64,000 bases of DNA from Odontocerum albicorne (Eukaryota; Arthropoda; Insecta; Trichoptera; Odontoceridae), in NCBI GenBank assembly GCA_949825065.1, contig OX463842.1:51582526-51646525 (forward strand). The letters run 5' to 3'. The notes beneath the pieces are model-generated. The model had not been told where the DNA came from and made no database searches. It worked only from the letters and a program-made list of their open reading frames with translations. The position numbers and the translations under genes are program-made. Below are positions 20,690 through 31,890 of the stretch, one piece after another; the first letter of the stretch is position 1; each line of letters starts with the position of its first letter.

Positions 20690-21432
20690 TTCAACAATAA
20701 CGGTAACGTAAGCACGTTTCGACAGATTTGGAAAGAATCGCCACAATCGAGATAAAAGTTGCAATCGAGATAAATATGGGTGAAAGGAACCTATTTAGAA
20801 GAAAAAAATAATAAGCGTTGTGCATACAAATATGCTTTAATTGATTTCAATGTAAATAGAGTTTTTAACAATTACACAAATATTTTCGATCAACAACGTA
20901 TGATTGTTTGGTAAACAACTGTGCAGATAAAAAATGCATGTAAATATTTTTACTGCCATCATCCATTGCCGCAAACACAAAACAACTAAGTGAATTTCCC
21001 AGAGGCTTGTAAATATACAAATAGAGTAACGAATGAGCTGGAAATGTTTACGTAAAACGCACGCGAGGAAATTTATCACGGCCATAAATATTTTCGCAAA
21101 CTAAGTTAGCAATCATTCCGTATGCATTAAATGGTCTAAAAAACACGCAACAATCAACTGGTTCAATTGATCTTTCATTTGATATTTGCATTTTCATTTG
21201 CGCTTTTTTTGACGAGGTGATTACTTTTTCGTGGATTTACATGGACGTGGGATAAATTTTTAATTGGATTTACTAATACAAAAAAAAACTGCTAAGGTGA
21301 TCGTCCATAATTTAGCTGGGACGACCAAAGTCTGAGTGAATGGGATGGAATACAAGTAGCCTGAATGAGTGGACTTGTTCTTGCTAAATAACTAGTTGTA
21401 ATAATTGTCATCTAGTTATAAGTAGTATGTCT
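20690..21432. other. Single-copy-looking noncoding DNA, possibly regulatory
   Basis: No repeat family of this window matches. 20830-21260 is dense in short motifs of the kinds bound by forkhead (GTAAACAA, TGTTTACG), POU (ATTTGCAT, ATGCAT) and posterior Hox/Cdx-type (TTTATCACGGCCATAAA) factors. This is suggestive only; AT-rich DNA gives such motifs by chance. Confidence 0.3.
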
Positions 21433-22345
21433 TCCTTCCGTGGTTGCAGTCCTAAGACTGGTTTGCAGCAATTTGAACTCTTCTCCTCCATTCCCCCCTG
21501 TCCTGTGCGGCTCTTTTTAAGTCTGTGTATGTTGAGCAGCGCACGTCCACCAACAGGTCCTCCAGGTACTCTCGGCGTGGGCGTCCCCTAGAGTTTGTCC
21601 CCTCGGTCATGCCCTCCATTATGGCATGCAAGAGGCCCTCTTGTCGTATTATATGACCGATCCATCTTGCACGCCTTTCGGACAGGATCCTGAGCAGGTG
21701 CCTTCCTCCTTCGATTCGTTGGAGAACCTCTTCATTTGTGATGCGGTCTCTCCAGGAAATTCCTAATAGTCTTCTATAGGACCACATCTCAAAAGCCTCT
21801 AGTCTTCGTCTATCTCTTTCGGATAGGCACCATGTCTCGCAGCCGTACATCAAGATACTCCATACATAGGTCTTGATGAGGAGTATTCTCAGTTTAAGGT
21901 CTATATTATTTGATTCTATTATTTTCGACCTTTTATTAAATGCAAGTCTAGCCTGATGTATACGGCTGTCGACCTCGCTCTTGGACCGACCGTCCCATGT
22001 TATTTTGCTCCCGAGGTAGACAAACTCCTTGGTGTTCTTTAGTGGTTTACCCGACATCACTATTCTCATCTGGTGCTGCGATCGGCCTACAGTCAGCAGC
22101 TTTGTTTTGTCTTTATTTATCTTCATACTGTAGTTATTTTGAAGAATGCTTTCCATAGTTGTTAAGGCCTCTTGTAGTTCCTCTTCACTTTCAGCAACCA
22201 TAGCAATATCGTCAGCGAACCTTATCATGTCCACCTTTTGCCCGTGTATCTTTACACCTTCTCTGTGACTCATTCTCTCTCTCTCAAGTCGTCAATCGCG
22301 CTCTGTATATAGGCGTTAAAAAGAACAGGTGACAGAGAGCATCCC
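21433..22345 (-). pseudogene. LINE reverse transcriptase 3' fragment, family alpha copy A
   Basis: On the minus strand the frame runs from the RT block CSLSPVLFNAYIQSAIDDL through RFADDIAMVAESEEELQEAL (a FADD active-site box), then EFVYLGSKITWDG, MYGCETWCL, RRLLGISWRDRITNEEVL, RARWIGHIIRQ, SRGRPRREYLEDLL and a stop at about 21452. The 5' part is missing. A two-base CT insertion near 22272-22283, compared with the copy at 48 kb, breaks the frame between LFNAY... and the FADD block. The end of the element has the CAGTCCTAAGACTGG block and a purine-rich tail. The family resembles proteins often labelled endonuclease-reverse transcriptase in insects. Confidence 0.85.
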
Positions 22346-22404
22346 TGCCTTAGTATGTAGGTGTTATTGATTTCTAAGAAATCATATATTAAGATTATAA
22401 AAAA

Positions 22405-22850
22405 GTATTTTGACGTCAGATTTGATGTATGAGAATAAAACACGGACGTGTAAGAAAAATATTGATAAGAGCCAAGTAGAAATGCTTGCATTGAGAATAA
22501 TACATGAGGTGACAGTGTATGACAGAATTCGGAAAAAAGTGTTTACGGATGAATGTGAACTTAACGCTGTGTTAAGTAAGATGAGGAAAAGCAATCTTAG
22601 ATGGTTCGGGCATGTAGAATGAATGAATAAAGGAAAATTAACTTAATAAATATTATGTTCAAATTGAGTAGAAGGTGTGTGAGAGGAAGACCAAATAAAG
22701 TATGATTGGATCAAGTGAATGATATTTTGAAAGCAGGTAACGTAGAATGGCAGAGAAGTCGTAGAAGTGGCATGGCTATAATGGAGGCTGAGGATGTGTG
22801 TCCAGATAGGAATGTTTATCCCGACAGAAAAATGGCGTGATGGTATACCA
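22405..22850 (+). pseudogene. LINE family-gamma 3' fragment
   Basis: Forward frame: YENKTRTCKKNIDKSQVEML, ALRIIHEVTVYDRIRKKVF, then SKMRKSNLRWFGHVE and a stop. After the stop, a degraded R-G-R-P region and the family's final CCGACAGAAAAATGGCGTGA block follow. The catalytic domain is absent. Confidence 0.65.
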
Positions 22851-22883
22851 AATATTTTTAACGGTAAAGTATTATTTTTTTCT

Positions 22884-23151
22884 GGGTTACAATCCTAGGA
22901 TTGGTCTGCGCCAAGCACTCGATCCCTCCACTCATCTCTGTCATCCGCCAGTCTCTTCATCTCCTGGTAGCTGCCACAGCGCACATCCCGAATCACCCGG
23001 TCCATGTAGCTATATCTAGGTTACAATCCTAGGATTGGTCTGCACCAAGCACTCGATCCCTCCACTCATCTCTGTCATCCGCCAGTCTCTTCATCTCCTG
23101 GTAGCTGCCACAGCGCACATCCCGAATCACCCGGTCCATGTAGCTATATCT
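22884..23151. repeat. 134-bp tandem duplication in a LINE 3' end
   Basis: GGTTACAATCCTAGGATTGG starts at 22885 and again at 23019. The two 134-bp units differ at very few positions (for example TGCGCC versus TGCACC). The duplication lies in the terminal coding/3' UTR part of the antisense LINE fragment. Confidence 0.95.
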
Positions 23152-23580
23152 TGGGCGGCCTCTATGGTTATTGCCCTCAATCATTCCCTCGACGATGGTA
23201 AGGAGCAGGCCTGGGTGCCTGATGTTATGGCCTATCCAACTGGATCGTTGTTGGGCAACTCTATTTAGGAGTTGCCTTGTTTCTCAATACCTCATCGTTT
23301 CGGATGTGATCTGACCATTGGACCTTGGCCATGCGCCTGTAGCACCACATCTCAAAGGCAACCTGACGCCCGGACTCGCTCTGGCTGATAGTCCACGTTT
23401 CGCAGTCATACAGCAGCACACTCCAGACAAGAGTTTTCACTAAATTCTTCCTAACATTGATATCAATATTAGGTGATTCAAATATCTTGGATTTCTTGTT
23501 GAAACCAGCTCTTGCCTGTTGGACCCTACTTATTATTTCTTCCTTTGATTGGCCATCTTGGGATACTCTGCTGCCCAAGT
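22884..23580 (-). pseudogene. LINE ORF2 C-terminal fragment, family alpha-like
   Basis: Minus-strand frame: SRVSQDGQSKEEIISRVQQA, RAGFNKKSKIFESPNID, KTLVWSVLLYDCETWTIS, FEMWCYRRMAKVQWSDHIRN, then broken near 23265. The remainder reappears in another frame as a GSYQEMKRLADDRDEWRDRV ending within the duplicated 134-bp unit. Same architecture as copies A and B but clearly diverged in sequence. Confidence 0.75.
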
Positions 23581-23902
23581 TAACATAAAACGTTTTTATT
23601 GCAAACAGCTAATACCGTAAATCTTGTAGCCATATGGGAATTTCTTCTAACAAATGTTTATATATAAAAGAGCCTTAGGGAAAAACCAGACAATGGTCGT
23701 TTATTTAAGGACCACCAGGAATCGAAACAAACCCCAACTCGTGATGAGTAAACACGGAGGTGGTCTTGCGTTTAGAATACTTGCATTATTGTGTGTTAAG
23801 GATAAAAGCTTTGTATTGAAATATTTCATGGAGGTTGATTATAATTTACTTTTTTATGTACGGTCGATTGTGGTCATTCAAACACTCGTATTTATTCATT
23901 AA

Positions 23903-24816
23903 CACTTCCCTTACTGTGCTAAAAAATTACGCCAGTAACGGTATTGGACACTGAGGGTACAGTAAACATGTATGTTTTAAATTAAAATTATGCAAAATCT
24001 ATTAGTTTTTTTTTGTAATTAGCTATAAGCATCATTTTATTATGTAATAAAATGTCGAATAATATAAAATAAGTGTAAGAAATGATAAAATAAGAGTTGA
24101 AACAGAGAGGTGACATTTCTATAAGAATATCATTTTCCCACTGCATCGTTGGGTCTGCGCAACGTTCAGAATGCGCATGACCGAAAAGAGGTCTCAAACC
24201 TTTTAAAAAAAATCATAAAATTATACAATAAAATGTAGAGTGTATTTTTTGGCAATAAAAATATAATTCGAATTAAGACAATAATTAACATATTAACAAA
24301 ATATAAAATGAATATATAAATTCAAAAATAATAATATAAAAACAAACACGAAATTCAAATCAATAATATATGCCATTTGGAAAATATAAACACTTTGAAA
24401 ATAGGTCAAAATTTGAAAATAGGACAAATATATCATAACATCGAAATTTCATCCTGTGGAGAAAGTCTATCGCAATTGGGGCATGAAATAACTTTTGTTT
24501 CTATTCTATGTACTAAACACACAGGTGTTTGATAAAACTGGTAACCAATCCCTGGAACGAATGTACTCGTAAAATATTAACTGTCAAAAAAGAATGAGTC
24601 ATACGGAGTGTTTTGACATTTCGTCAATTCTCGATTTATTATCATTCATTTCTGTTGATATTTATTATTGATTTTATTTCGTAATGACATCATTCAAATC
24701 ATAGAGGTTTCGATGAGGAATACATAAAGTATGAAGACCCTGCAAGCAGTATATTTCGAGAAATTAAATAAAATATACGTCTTGGTCACTCTTGTCCGTT
24801 CACAGATCGGCAAGGG
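23903..24816 (+). mobile_element. TTAA-target element, family G, long copy
   Basis: 914 bp between TTAA at 23899-23902 and 24817-24820. The left end CACTTCCCTTACTGTGCTAA and right end TTCACAGATCGGCAAGGG correspond to the termini of the 216-bp and 185-bp family G elements. About 700 bp of interior are absent from the short copies. No transposase frame is evident in it. Confidence 0.7.
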
Positions 24817-24821
24817 TTAAA

Positions 24822-24920
24822 ACTGTTTATTCCACTTTATGGTATGTATTTGATAAAACAAATTACAATATCTTACTTAAATCCTCCACAATGTTAATGC
24901 CTTAACTACAAATAATATAT
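24822..24920. repeat. Palindrome-arm repeat family F, single arm
   Basis: CTGTTTATTCCACTTTATGG, then GATAAAACAAATTACAATAT and CCTCCACAATGTTAATGCC, join segments from both arm orientations. It abuts the TTAA end of the long family G element. Confidence 0.5.
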
Positions 24921-27305
24921 TACAAAAATAACTTAACGTCTTCAACACAATATTTTCCTAAAGAGCGACAAGCTACGAGTAAATACACATTTCATAAAAA
25001 TAAAACATTAAAATACATCCCTTTGAAGTATTTACTTACGAAGTATTTTCACAGAGTTTTTATTTTAATTTATTTCTAAAAAAACAACGAAAAAAGAAAA
25101 AGTTTATATCGTTAGCGAGTTTAAGAGATTTAAGCATTCCGTTGCGCTTCATCCCCGAGCCAATCCGCGTGTGCACCGTTTAATTCGTTTAATTTGCGAA
25201 AAATTGTATTCTCTTTCCCACGCAGGAAGGCTTTCACCATGAATAAACAATATTTCCCAACGAATGCGGCTCGGACTTATTTTCTAAAAAGCGCTAAATG
25301 TTGATTTACTAGTATGTTTCACGCTCGCGTGGATTCGTGAATTTATGGCGCATGATAACATATATATATAATGTGTTGTACGTGTTCATTGTCTAATATA
25401 ATTAATGGCCATCATTACGGAAGTTAATTGGCCGCATTCGGTATTTGGGATGAACGTGGAAATCCTAAATATCCACGGGTGATGTGCTAACCCACCTTCC
25501 GCGATCCTGAGCTAAAAGCTTACCACAAACGCTGTTCTGATTGCAATGATTTTGAATAGCTCCTTACGCCATCACTGTTTCACTGAAAAGTCGTTATTTC
25601 TCAAAAAGAAAGAAAAACCTTACAAAAGGCTTTAAAATTATACCTTTAGTTTCCTTTTTAATTAAATTCAAACTATGTGTTTTTCTATTAAAACAATTAT
25701 GCTCACCATAACAAATGCATTTAATTCCAGAGTAATAAAATCCATTCATTAATTTACTTCATCACGTTATGGTTTGTTTAAAAATCCTTGTTCATTATAA
25801 TTTACACTTTATTTTTATCTTAAGTTTTAACTCAGTGCAGCATTCAAGTCTGTGTAAAAAACTCACATAAATTAAATTCAGTCACTAAAATACTATAAAG
25901 AAAAATATGTATCGTCACTACATTACGTTCTCACAAAAAAATTAAAGATAGATAATTTGTTATATTGAAAAGGAGATTAAATTATCATCATCATCTTATT
26001 ATTCTTGTGTTGCCATAACAGTTTTATTATCTTATTGAAAAATGTGTTAACATTTTAAAAAGCGAAATAGTAATTTAAAATGTATACAATAAGTGAGATT
26101 ATCGACTATATTTGTTAAGCCGTGGCTTAGGGACAATTACAATGATTTTCTTAACATGTCGACAGACTTAGCACTATTTTATTGAAACACCTAAATGCCC
26201 AGTTTTTGTTTTTTTTACCAATTTTTTTTATTGCTTCTATTTTAAGAGTGGTTAAACCTTTTTTAAGGCTGCAGCTCCATTCTTTTAATCATTTTATTGT
26301 GGGTATAAGTAAATTGTTTCAAAACAGGTAATACGCCTAGTGAGATGGTTAATATAAGTCGTTTGTTTCGTATAGAATATAAAAACATTTAAATAAATAC
26401 ATTTTATAAAAAAATAAAGCATAATGCAGGACCTGTTCGAATGATTAAAATTAGTAAAAATCAGTAGAAGTGCCCAAAGATGACGGTTTTGTCTTTGATG
26501 CAGTTTACTGTCAGATAATCACATATTTGGGTTACTTTCACTGAGAATACAGCCCCTCTAGGAAAACAAACATAGTGAGCACTCACAAGTACCACGTTAT
26601 TCAAACAAGAAAATTAATTTTATGTCTTGATTTCATTAGCAACTATTGACTTTTTTAATATTCTGCAAACAGCTGTTCTTACAGCGCTTTCTCTACTCAC
26701 CAGCCCTTTGCTGGCCAATTAATTCCCCATATAAAACGCGTTTTGGGAGCCTATCATCGTCAAGGAGTATCAAATGCTTAGCTCCGCCTCAGTACTTAGA
26801 TAAACGCCATAATCTTAATAAATCAATAGAAAGAAAAATGAATGACATCAATACATCTATTTTAGAATATTTTTTGAGCTATTATCTTTGCATTAAAAAA
26901 TCGATCAGATCGAAAACGATAAGACCCTCACCCAGGAATAACATATTTATTTGGTGAGAGCCATAATCCCACGAGTCATCTTGGCAGCTAATAAATAAGT
27001 GTTGTTCTTTCCCAAATATAACTTCGCTCAATTAATGAACTTTCTCTCAACAAATGGTGAACATCTCTATACAGCTATACGTTCGTTATTTATTTTTTCG
27101 GCCAAGAAAATTGGAAGAAGAATCCTATTTATGAGTAAATATCTTGTATGCTTTCTGTTGCGTGCCAGTTTTACTAAGAAAAAGTATTAATTTTACTCTT
27201 TGTGAGAAGATAGTCCGAGGCTGTGTTAGCAGGTCTGTGAGCGTATATATTGTTATCATGGGCAGGCTGCTGGCCTTACCCATGATCCCTCCTCCTTTCT
27301 CATCC
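24921..27305. other. Largest repeat-poor stretch; no gene recognised
   Basis: 2.4 kb matching no repeat family in the window. 25100-25540 is comparatively GC-rich and complex, with motifs such as TTTATGGCGCATGATAAC and ATTAATGGCCATC; it could be a host regulatory or intronic segment. A forward frame at 26646-26957 (about 100 codons) has no recognisable domain. I do not call a gene. Confidence 0.35.
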
Positions 27306-27309
27306 GGGT

Positions 27310-27800
27310 TTGGGACCGGCAATGGCGGAGTTCAATAGAAATAGAACAGATAGAAAACAATTGTGTGAACATCCAAAGCAAGGTGAGAATATACAAGCCT
27401 TGTGTACGCCCCATAATGACATACAGCATAGAGTCCAGAGCCGACACTATCAGAACCAAAAATCTCGTTCGAACCAGCGAAATGAAGGTACTCAGGAGTA
27501 TCGCTGGTAAAACCCTTCGTGATAGCGTACGAAACACAGAAATCCGAAGGACGTGTGAAGTTAAAATATTGTCAGATGGGGACGACAGAGAAGAAGGTTC
27601 TGGAACGAACACGTAACCAGAATGGCGGAACCAAGAGCCGTAAGAATGGCCAGGGATAGTATCCCCCAAGCAAGCTGACCTCCAGGATGACCTCCCAAAA
27701 GATGGGAAGACAGCTGGCAGTCGACGTCACAAGAGGCAAACAATGGTGCAGGACCATAACAGGCCAAAAGACCTAAAATAATAAGAAGAAGAAGATAAGA
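27310..27800 (+). pseudogene. LINE ORF2 C-terminal fragment, family delta copy 1
   Basis: Forward frame: RIYKPCVRPIMTYSIESRAD, then T-I-R-T-K, RTSEMKVLRSIAGKTLRD, RNTEIRRTCEVK. This is the post-RT region typical of an insect LINE family. It is shifted and stopped afterwards. It ends near an AATAATAAGAAGAAGAAGAT tail. The same family occurs at 42950. Confidence 0.7.
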
Positions 27801-28083
27801 TAGGATTATAATACTTTTTTTGCGCTGATTTACTTCATTTTATTTTTTGTCCTTTTATTCTCTCTTAATCTTTTAAGCAGGGGGCTGCCATACTGTCACA
27901 ATATTCCTCCGGATGAGCGTAAGGTGTTTAACGCTTTAAGGAACGGTATTTTAGACTTGCTGAAATCTGTCTTCGCATTGTTCTTCCATCTATTAATTCA
28001 TCGTCATTTTTGGTGTTCGCCCTGAAAGACATCCATTGTTTTACAGATGTAAAAAATCAAAGAGGTTATTTGAATTTTTTTTA

Positions 28084-28222
28084 GGATGACGAACGAGATA
28101 GTTTTTATGATGATGAACAAGATAGTTTTTATAATGGTGAACAAGATAGTTCTTATGATTATAAACGAGATAGTTTTTTTATAATGATGAACGAGATAGT
28201 TTTTATGATGATGAACGAGATA
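28084..28222. repeat. 24-bp minisatellite, left part
   Basis: The unit is GATAGTTTTTATGATGATGA plus ACGA, with five to six diverged copies ending in GAACGAGATA. The array continues at 29516 after the inserted mariner. Confidence 0.9.
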
Positions 28223-29515
28223 CTAGGTTAGTCAAAAGTTTTGAAAGCGGAAATGAAAATACATTTTTTTTGGGGGGAAATCCCTTTTATTGCTCAGTAT
28301 AGTCTCCCATAAGATCAATACACTTGGTCCAACGATCTTCCAACTTTGTTGTCCTATCACGGAAGTGACTTTCTGGAAGGCCTGCAAAATACTCCTCTAC
28401 GACGGCTATAACCTCTTCGTTTGATGAAAAATGCTTTCCACGAAGGAACTTTTTGAAGTGTGAGAACAGCCAGAAGTCAGAGGGAGCTAAATCTGGCGAA
28501 TAGGGTGGATGCTGCAACAATTCGTACCCCAATTCACTGATTTTCGCGATGGTTTTTTGAGCTGTGTGAGCAGGTGCATTGTCTTGATGAAAAATGTTTT
28601 TTTTCTTCTGCAAACCGGGTCTTTTTTCATAATTTTTTTCATCCAACTGGTCCAAAAGGTCACAATAACAATCAGAGTTGATTGTTTTACCAGTTTGGAG
28701 ATAATCTATCAATAAAATTCCTTTTGCATCCCAAAAAACTGACGCTAACACCTTCTTGGCCGATTTCTGGACTCGAACTCGCTTCGGAGCCAAAGTGCCT
28801 GGTTCACACCACTCCTTAGCCTCTTGTTTTGATTCAGGATCATGGTGGTAGACCTAAGTCTCGTCCGTAGTGATGAATTGACGCAGAAAATCCTTTTAAT
28901 CCTTTCGAAATTGCTCCAAATGTTGCTCAGAAAGTCGTATTCGAACGTGTTTTTGTTGCATTGTTAGCAAATGCGGCACCCATTGTGCACACAGTTTTTT
29001 GAAACTCAAAACTTCAGCCAAAATATGCCATGTGGTTCCATGTGAGATGTCTATGGTGTCAGCTATCACATCCATAGTCGATTGATGATCTTCCAAAACC
29101 ATATCCTGTATTTTCGCTATGATTTCTGGTGTTGATGCACTTTTTGGACGTCCTGAGCGTGGATCGTCTTCAACGCTTGTACGGCCATGCTTAAACTCCA
29201 AAACTCATCGGTGAACGGTTGGAAATAAAGGAGAAGACTCCTTTAATACTTTCACCATCTTTGCATGGATCTCAGTTGCCGATAAACCTTCCAAAACAAA
29301 GAATTTAATCACTGCACGATATTCGGATTTTTCCATTGTTAAAAAATAAACTGACACGTCAACTTTAAATGGCTTGTAAACAAAGAATGAATTGATAAAT
29401 CGAAATGAAATTTTGAATACGTGCTTATGAAAGATGAAATATTAAAATGGCGTAGAAATTTTGGTTTTTCTACTGCTCCATAGATGTCGCTTTCAAAACT
29501 TTTTGACTAACCTAG
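28223..29515 (-). mobile_element. Complete mariner transposon copy (1293 bp)
   Basis: Terminal inverted repeats CTAGGTTAGTCAAAAGTTTT (left) and its complement at the right end (one extra A in the A-run), continuing into GAAAGCG. The target dinucleotide TA is duplicated at 28221-28222 and 29516-29517. Length and internal gene organisation fit mariner. It is inserted exactly within a 24-bp minisatellite. Confidence 0.95.
28287..29336 (-). pseudogene. Mariner transposase with three premature stops
   Basis: The 350-codon frame starts at ATG 29336 and ends at TAA 28287-28289, the normal mariner length. The N-terminal helix-turn-helix region and EFKHGRTSVEDDPRSGRP are followed by the catalytic part. 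All three aspartates remain: D158 in TTDET, D252 in HQDNAPAH and D287 in YSPDLAPSDF, with 34 residues between the last two (D,D34D). Nonsense codons interrupt it at codon 44 (TGA), codon 147 (TAA) and codon 161 (TAG, in a position normally W). There is no frameshift. The pattern suggests fairly recent loss by point mutation, with the protein inactive as it stands. Confidence 0.93.
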
Positions 29516-29622
29516 TAGGTTTTTATAATGATGAACGAGATAGTTTTTATGATGATAAACGAGATAATTTTTATGATGATGAACGAGATAATTTTTATGA
29601 TGATGAACGAGATAGTTTTTAA
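29516..29622. repeat. 24-bp minisatellite, right part
   Basis: Continues the array of 28084-28222 with four further units (TTTTTATAATGATGAACGAG and variants). The first unit after the transposon has an extra G next to the duplicated TA. Confidence 0.9.
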
Positions 29623-29689
29623 AATTCACACCGTTTCTCTCTTTTAAGTCCATCCTCAAATATTATCCAGATATGCTAAAATGATATTT

Positions 29690-30178
29690 CACAAAAGCGT
29701 ACTAGTGTCAACATTTGTGTATAGGAGTGAAACGTGGACGATGAAAATAAATATTAAAAGTTTAGTACATGTAGGAAAATTGCGAGCACTGAGAAAAAAA
29801 ATGTGATGTTTGAATATATGATAGAATATAGAATGTAATTATCAAGGATTAGTACAAACCAATAACTAATGCGTGATTAGTGGGAGGGGGGAAGGCTTTT
29901 GTAGGGGTTTAGACGTATTGAACGGATGAAGGATGAAATACTAACAAAACGAATTTATAATGCAAGCATAAGTGGGAGTTGTGGTAGAATACGACCGAGA
30001 AAAGCATGATTTAACCAAGTGAAAGAAATTTTGAAAGATGATAGATAAGGAGTAAATGAAACCAAAGGAGCTGCATGAGAATATAGAGAATATGTGGGAA
30101 ATGATTGTGTCGTGTCGGGAAAATTAATTTTGGCGCTCTGTCTTCTCTGCCTACTCAAATAGGGAAATGGCATGAAAA
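29690..30178 (+). pseudogene. LINE family-gamma 3' fragment
   Basis: Forward frames give FVYRSETWTMKINIKSL, then RRIERMKDEILTKRIYNASI, SGSCGRIRPRKA and EILKDDR, with VNETKGAA and EYREYVG later. These are broken by several stops and shifts. It ends at the family's CTACTCAAATAGGGAAATGG block. The reverse transcriptase part is absent. Confidence 0.65.
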
Positions 30179-30179
30179 T

Positions 30180-30684
30180 TCAATAAGTTTTAGTAATAAT
30201 AACAAAGAATTGTTGAATATTAAACTTTAACTAAAATGGCTATATTGATGATCTGAAAAATTTCCTTCGTTCCTTTCCGAAAATATTGTGCTTTTGTCCT
30301 CATTCTTCCAGAATTCCACATCTGAGTAGGTAACATTAAAAAAAGATCGTGTCCATCGGATACAAAAAATGAGTTGATAAAGCAGATTTCTTCTTAACGA
30401 TGGTTCCGGAGCCGTTTAACATTTTCATTTCAATGAAAAAAGCACATACTTCCTTTTAAAATCATAATAAAAAAACAATATTTTTTCAAAAAGAATCTTG
30501 TCCAGATTTCAAATGAATCAAAAAAGATTATGTCCGAATTGACCAATCATAGCTTTCCGATTGTGTCTTACTTCATACCAGTTCACCAACAACTGTCAGT
30601 TTTAAATCGTACGTGCAGCGTAATGTTATACATCAACTTATCTACCTACATATATTTCTAATTTTATAGTAATATTTATTCTGT
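30180..30684. other. Dispersed 15-bp motif; no gene
   Basis: AAAAAGATCGTGTCC-like words recur at about 30342, 30491, 30520 and 31247, with the reverse complement near 31435. They may mark the ends and interior of one old element of about 1.1 kb into which the palindrome repeat at 30685 was inserted. Confidence 0.35.
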
Positions 30685-30955
30685 TGTTTATAATTAAGGC
30701 ATTAAGGTTGTGGAGGTTTAAAGGCATTGTAATTTATTTTTATCAAACACTGTTTATTTCACTTTTTTGTGACGGTATAACCCTACCGGTTTCAAGACTT
30801 TCACCCCATCTTCAGGAGAGCACAAACAAGACTAAAAGCTGTTTGAACTGGTACCGATATACACGCTTCAACGGTTGGGGACTAAGGGGTGAGGGAGGCA
30901 TGGGACTATTTCGGCCAAGAGCGGAGAGATTTTTGGGATATACTCGTAACTGATC
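30685..30955 (+). repeat. Palindrome-arm repeat family F, left arm plus centre
   Basis: Family start GGCATTAAGGTTGTGGAGG, then TTTTTGTGACGGTATAACCC, CTACCGGTTTCAAGAC, CATCTTCAGGAGAGCAC, GAACTGGTACCGATATACAC and a GGTTGGGGACTAAGG centre. The second arm is absent. The minus strand of the CATCTTCAGG...CCGGT part carries the hammerhead-like core described in the findings. Confidence 0.7.
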
Positions 30956-31883
30956 GATGTACTGACTTAGAAATTTCTAGAGCCTCTAATCTGTCCAATT
31001 TATTTCCGTTACTTCTGAAATGTAAGAATTTGGTATCAATGTGACAATGATTAGCCATTTCAGAATAAATTAGAGGATTTATTCTTATTTTGTAACACTT
31101 TACTTATTTTATTTGATTAAAATTAAAATAAATTATTTTTGATTATATTTTGCAACATCTGTATAATATTTTTAAAATCGAACAAAAAAACATCATACCC
31201 CACCAGACCTGTTCAATAAAAAAAGATTAAAGTAGAATTGTTCACTCAAAAAGGATCATGTCCATATTTTAAACAAGAATAACTATTTTAATTATTATGA
31301 ATCGATTTTAAACAACAAATCAAGTCACCTTAAGCGATTTTAAGTATTTGAGATATTTTTACAATGAATTATTATGTCATATATATTTTAATACGAACAG
31401 TTTTTTGCGATTTCCCAACATTCTGATTTGGTGGACATGTTCTTCTTTTTATTATTACCTTCTCAATTCTCTGGAAGGGTTTCAGCGCATGGTCTAATTG
31501 TCTTTATCTGGGTTGACAACAGCCTGGCGAAGGGTTAAAAATAAATCAATATGATTTTTTTAGTTAAATCCTTCTTTGGCTTAATATGAATATTTGAAAA
31601 TATTTACCTAAATATTAAACAAAGGAATTTTTAATATAATATTAGTTTTTCTTATAGGATTGAATACATTTTCCTTTGTCGATCGTCAAAGACAAATATT
31701 TTAAACGGTATTTGTTTGTTATTCAACTTTTGTAAAAAAACATTAATTTTGTATCTATTGATAAATTTAGAGAATGTGTCCTTGAGTAAATAATTTATTA
31801 AAGAAAATTCATTATATTATATAAAAAAAAAAACTTACATATTAATTTCATTATTTCAATAAAAAAAATATTTTCATAAAAAG
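30956..31883. other. No gene seen
   Basis: AT-rich DNA with no recognised element apart from one copy of the GATCATGTCC motif at about 31250. Confidence 0.4.
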
Positions 31884-31890
31884 TAACTTG

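Noticed and set aside
27256..27767. Antisense frames of 137 and 68 codons over the LINE delta fragment
   Set aside because: Shadows of the sense LINE reading; the sense strand carries the recognisable C-terminal motifs.
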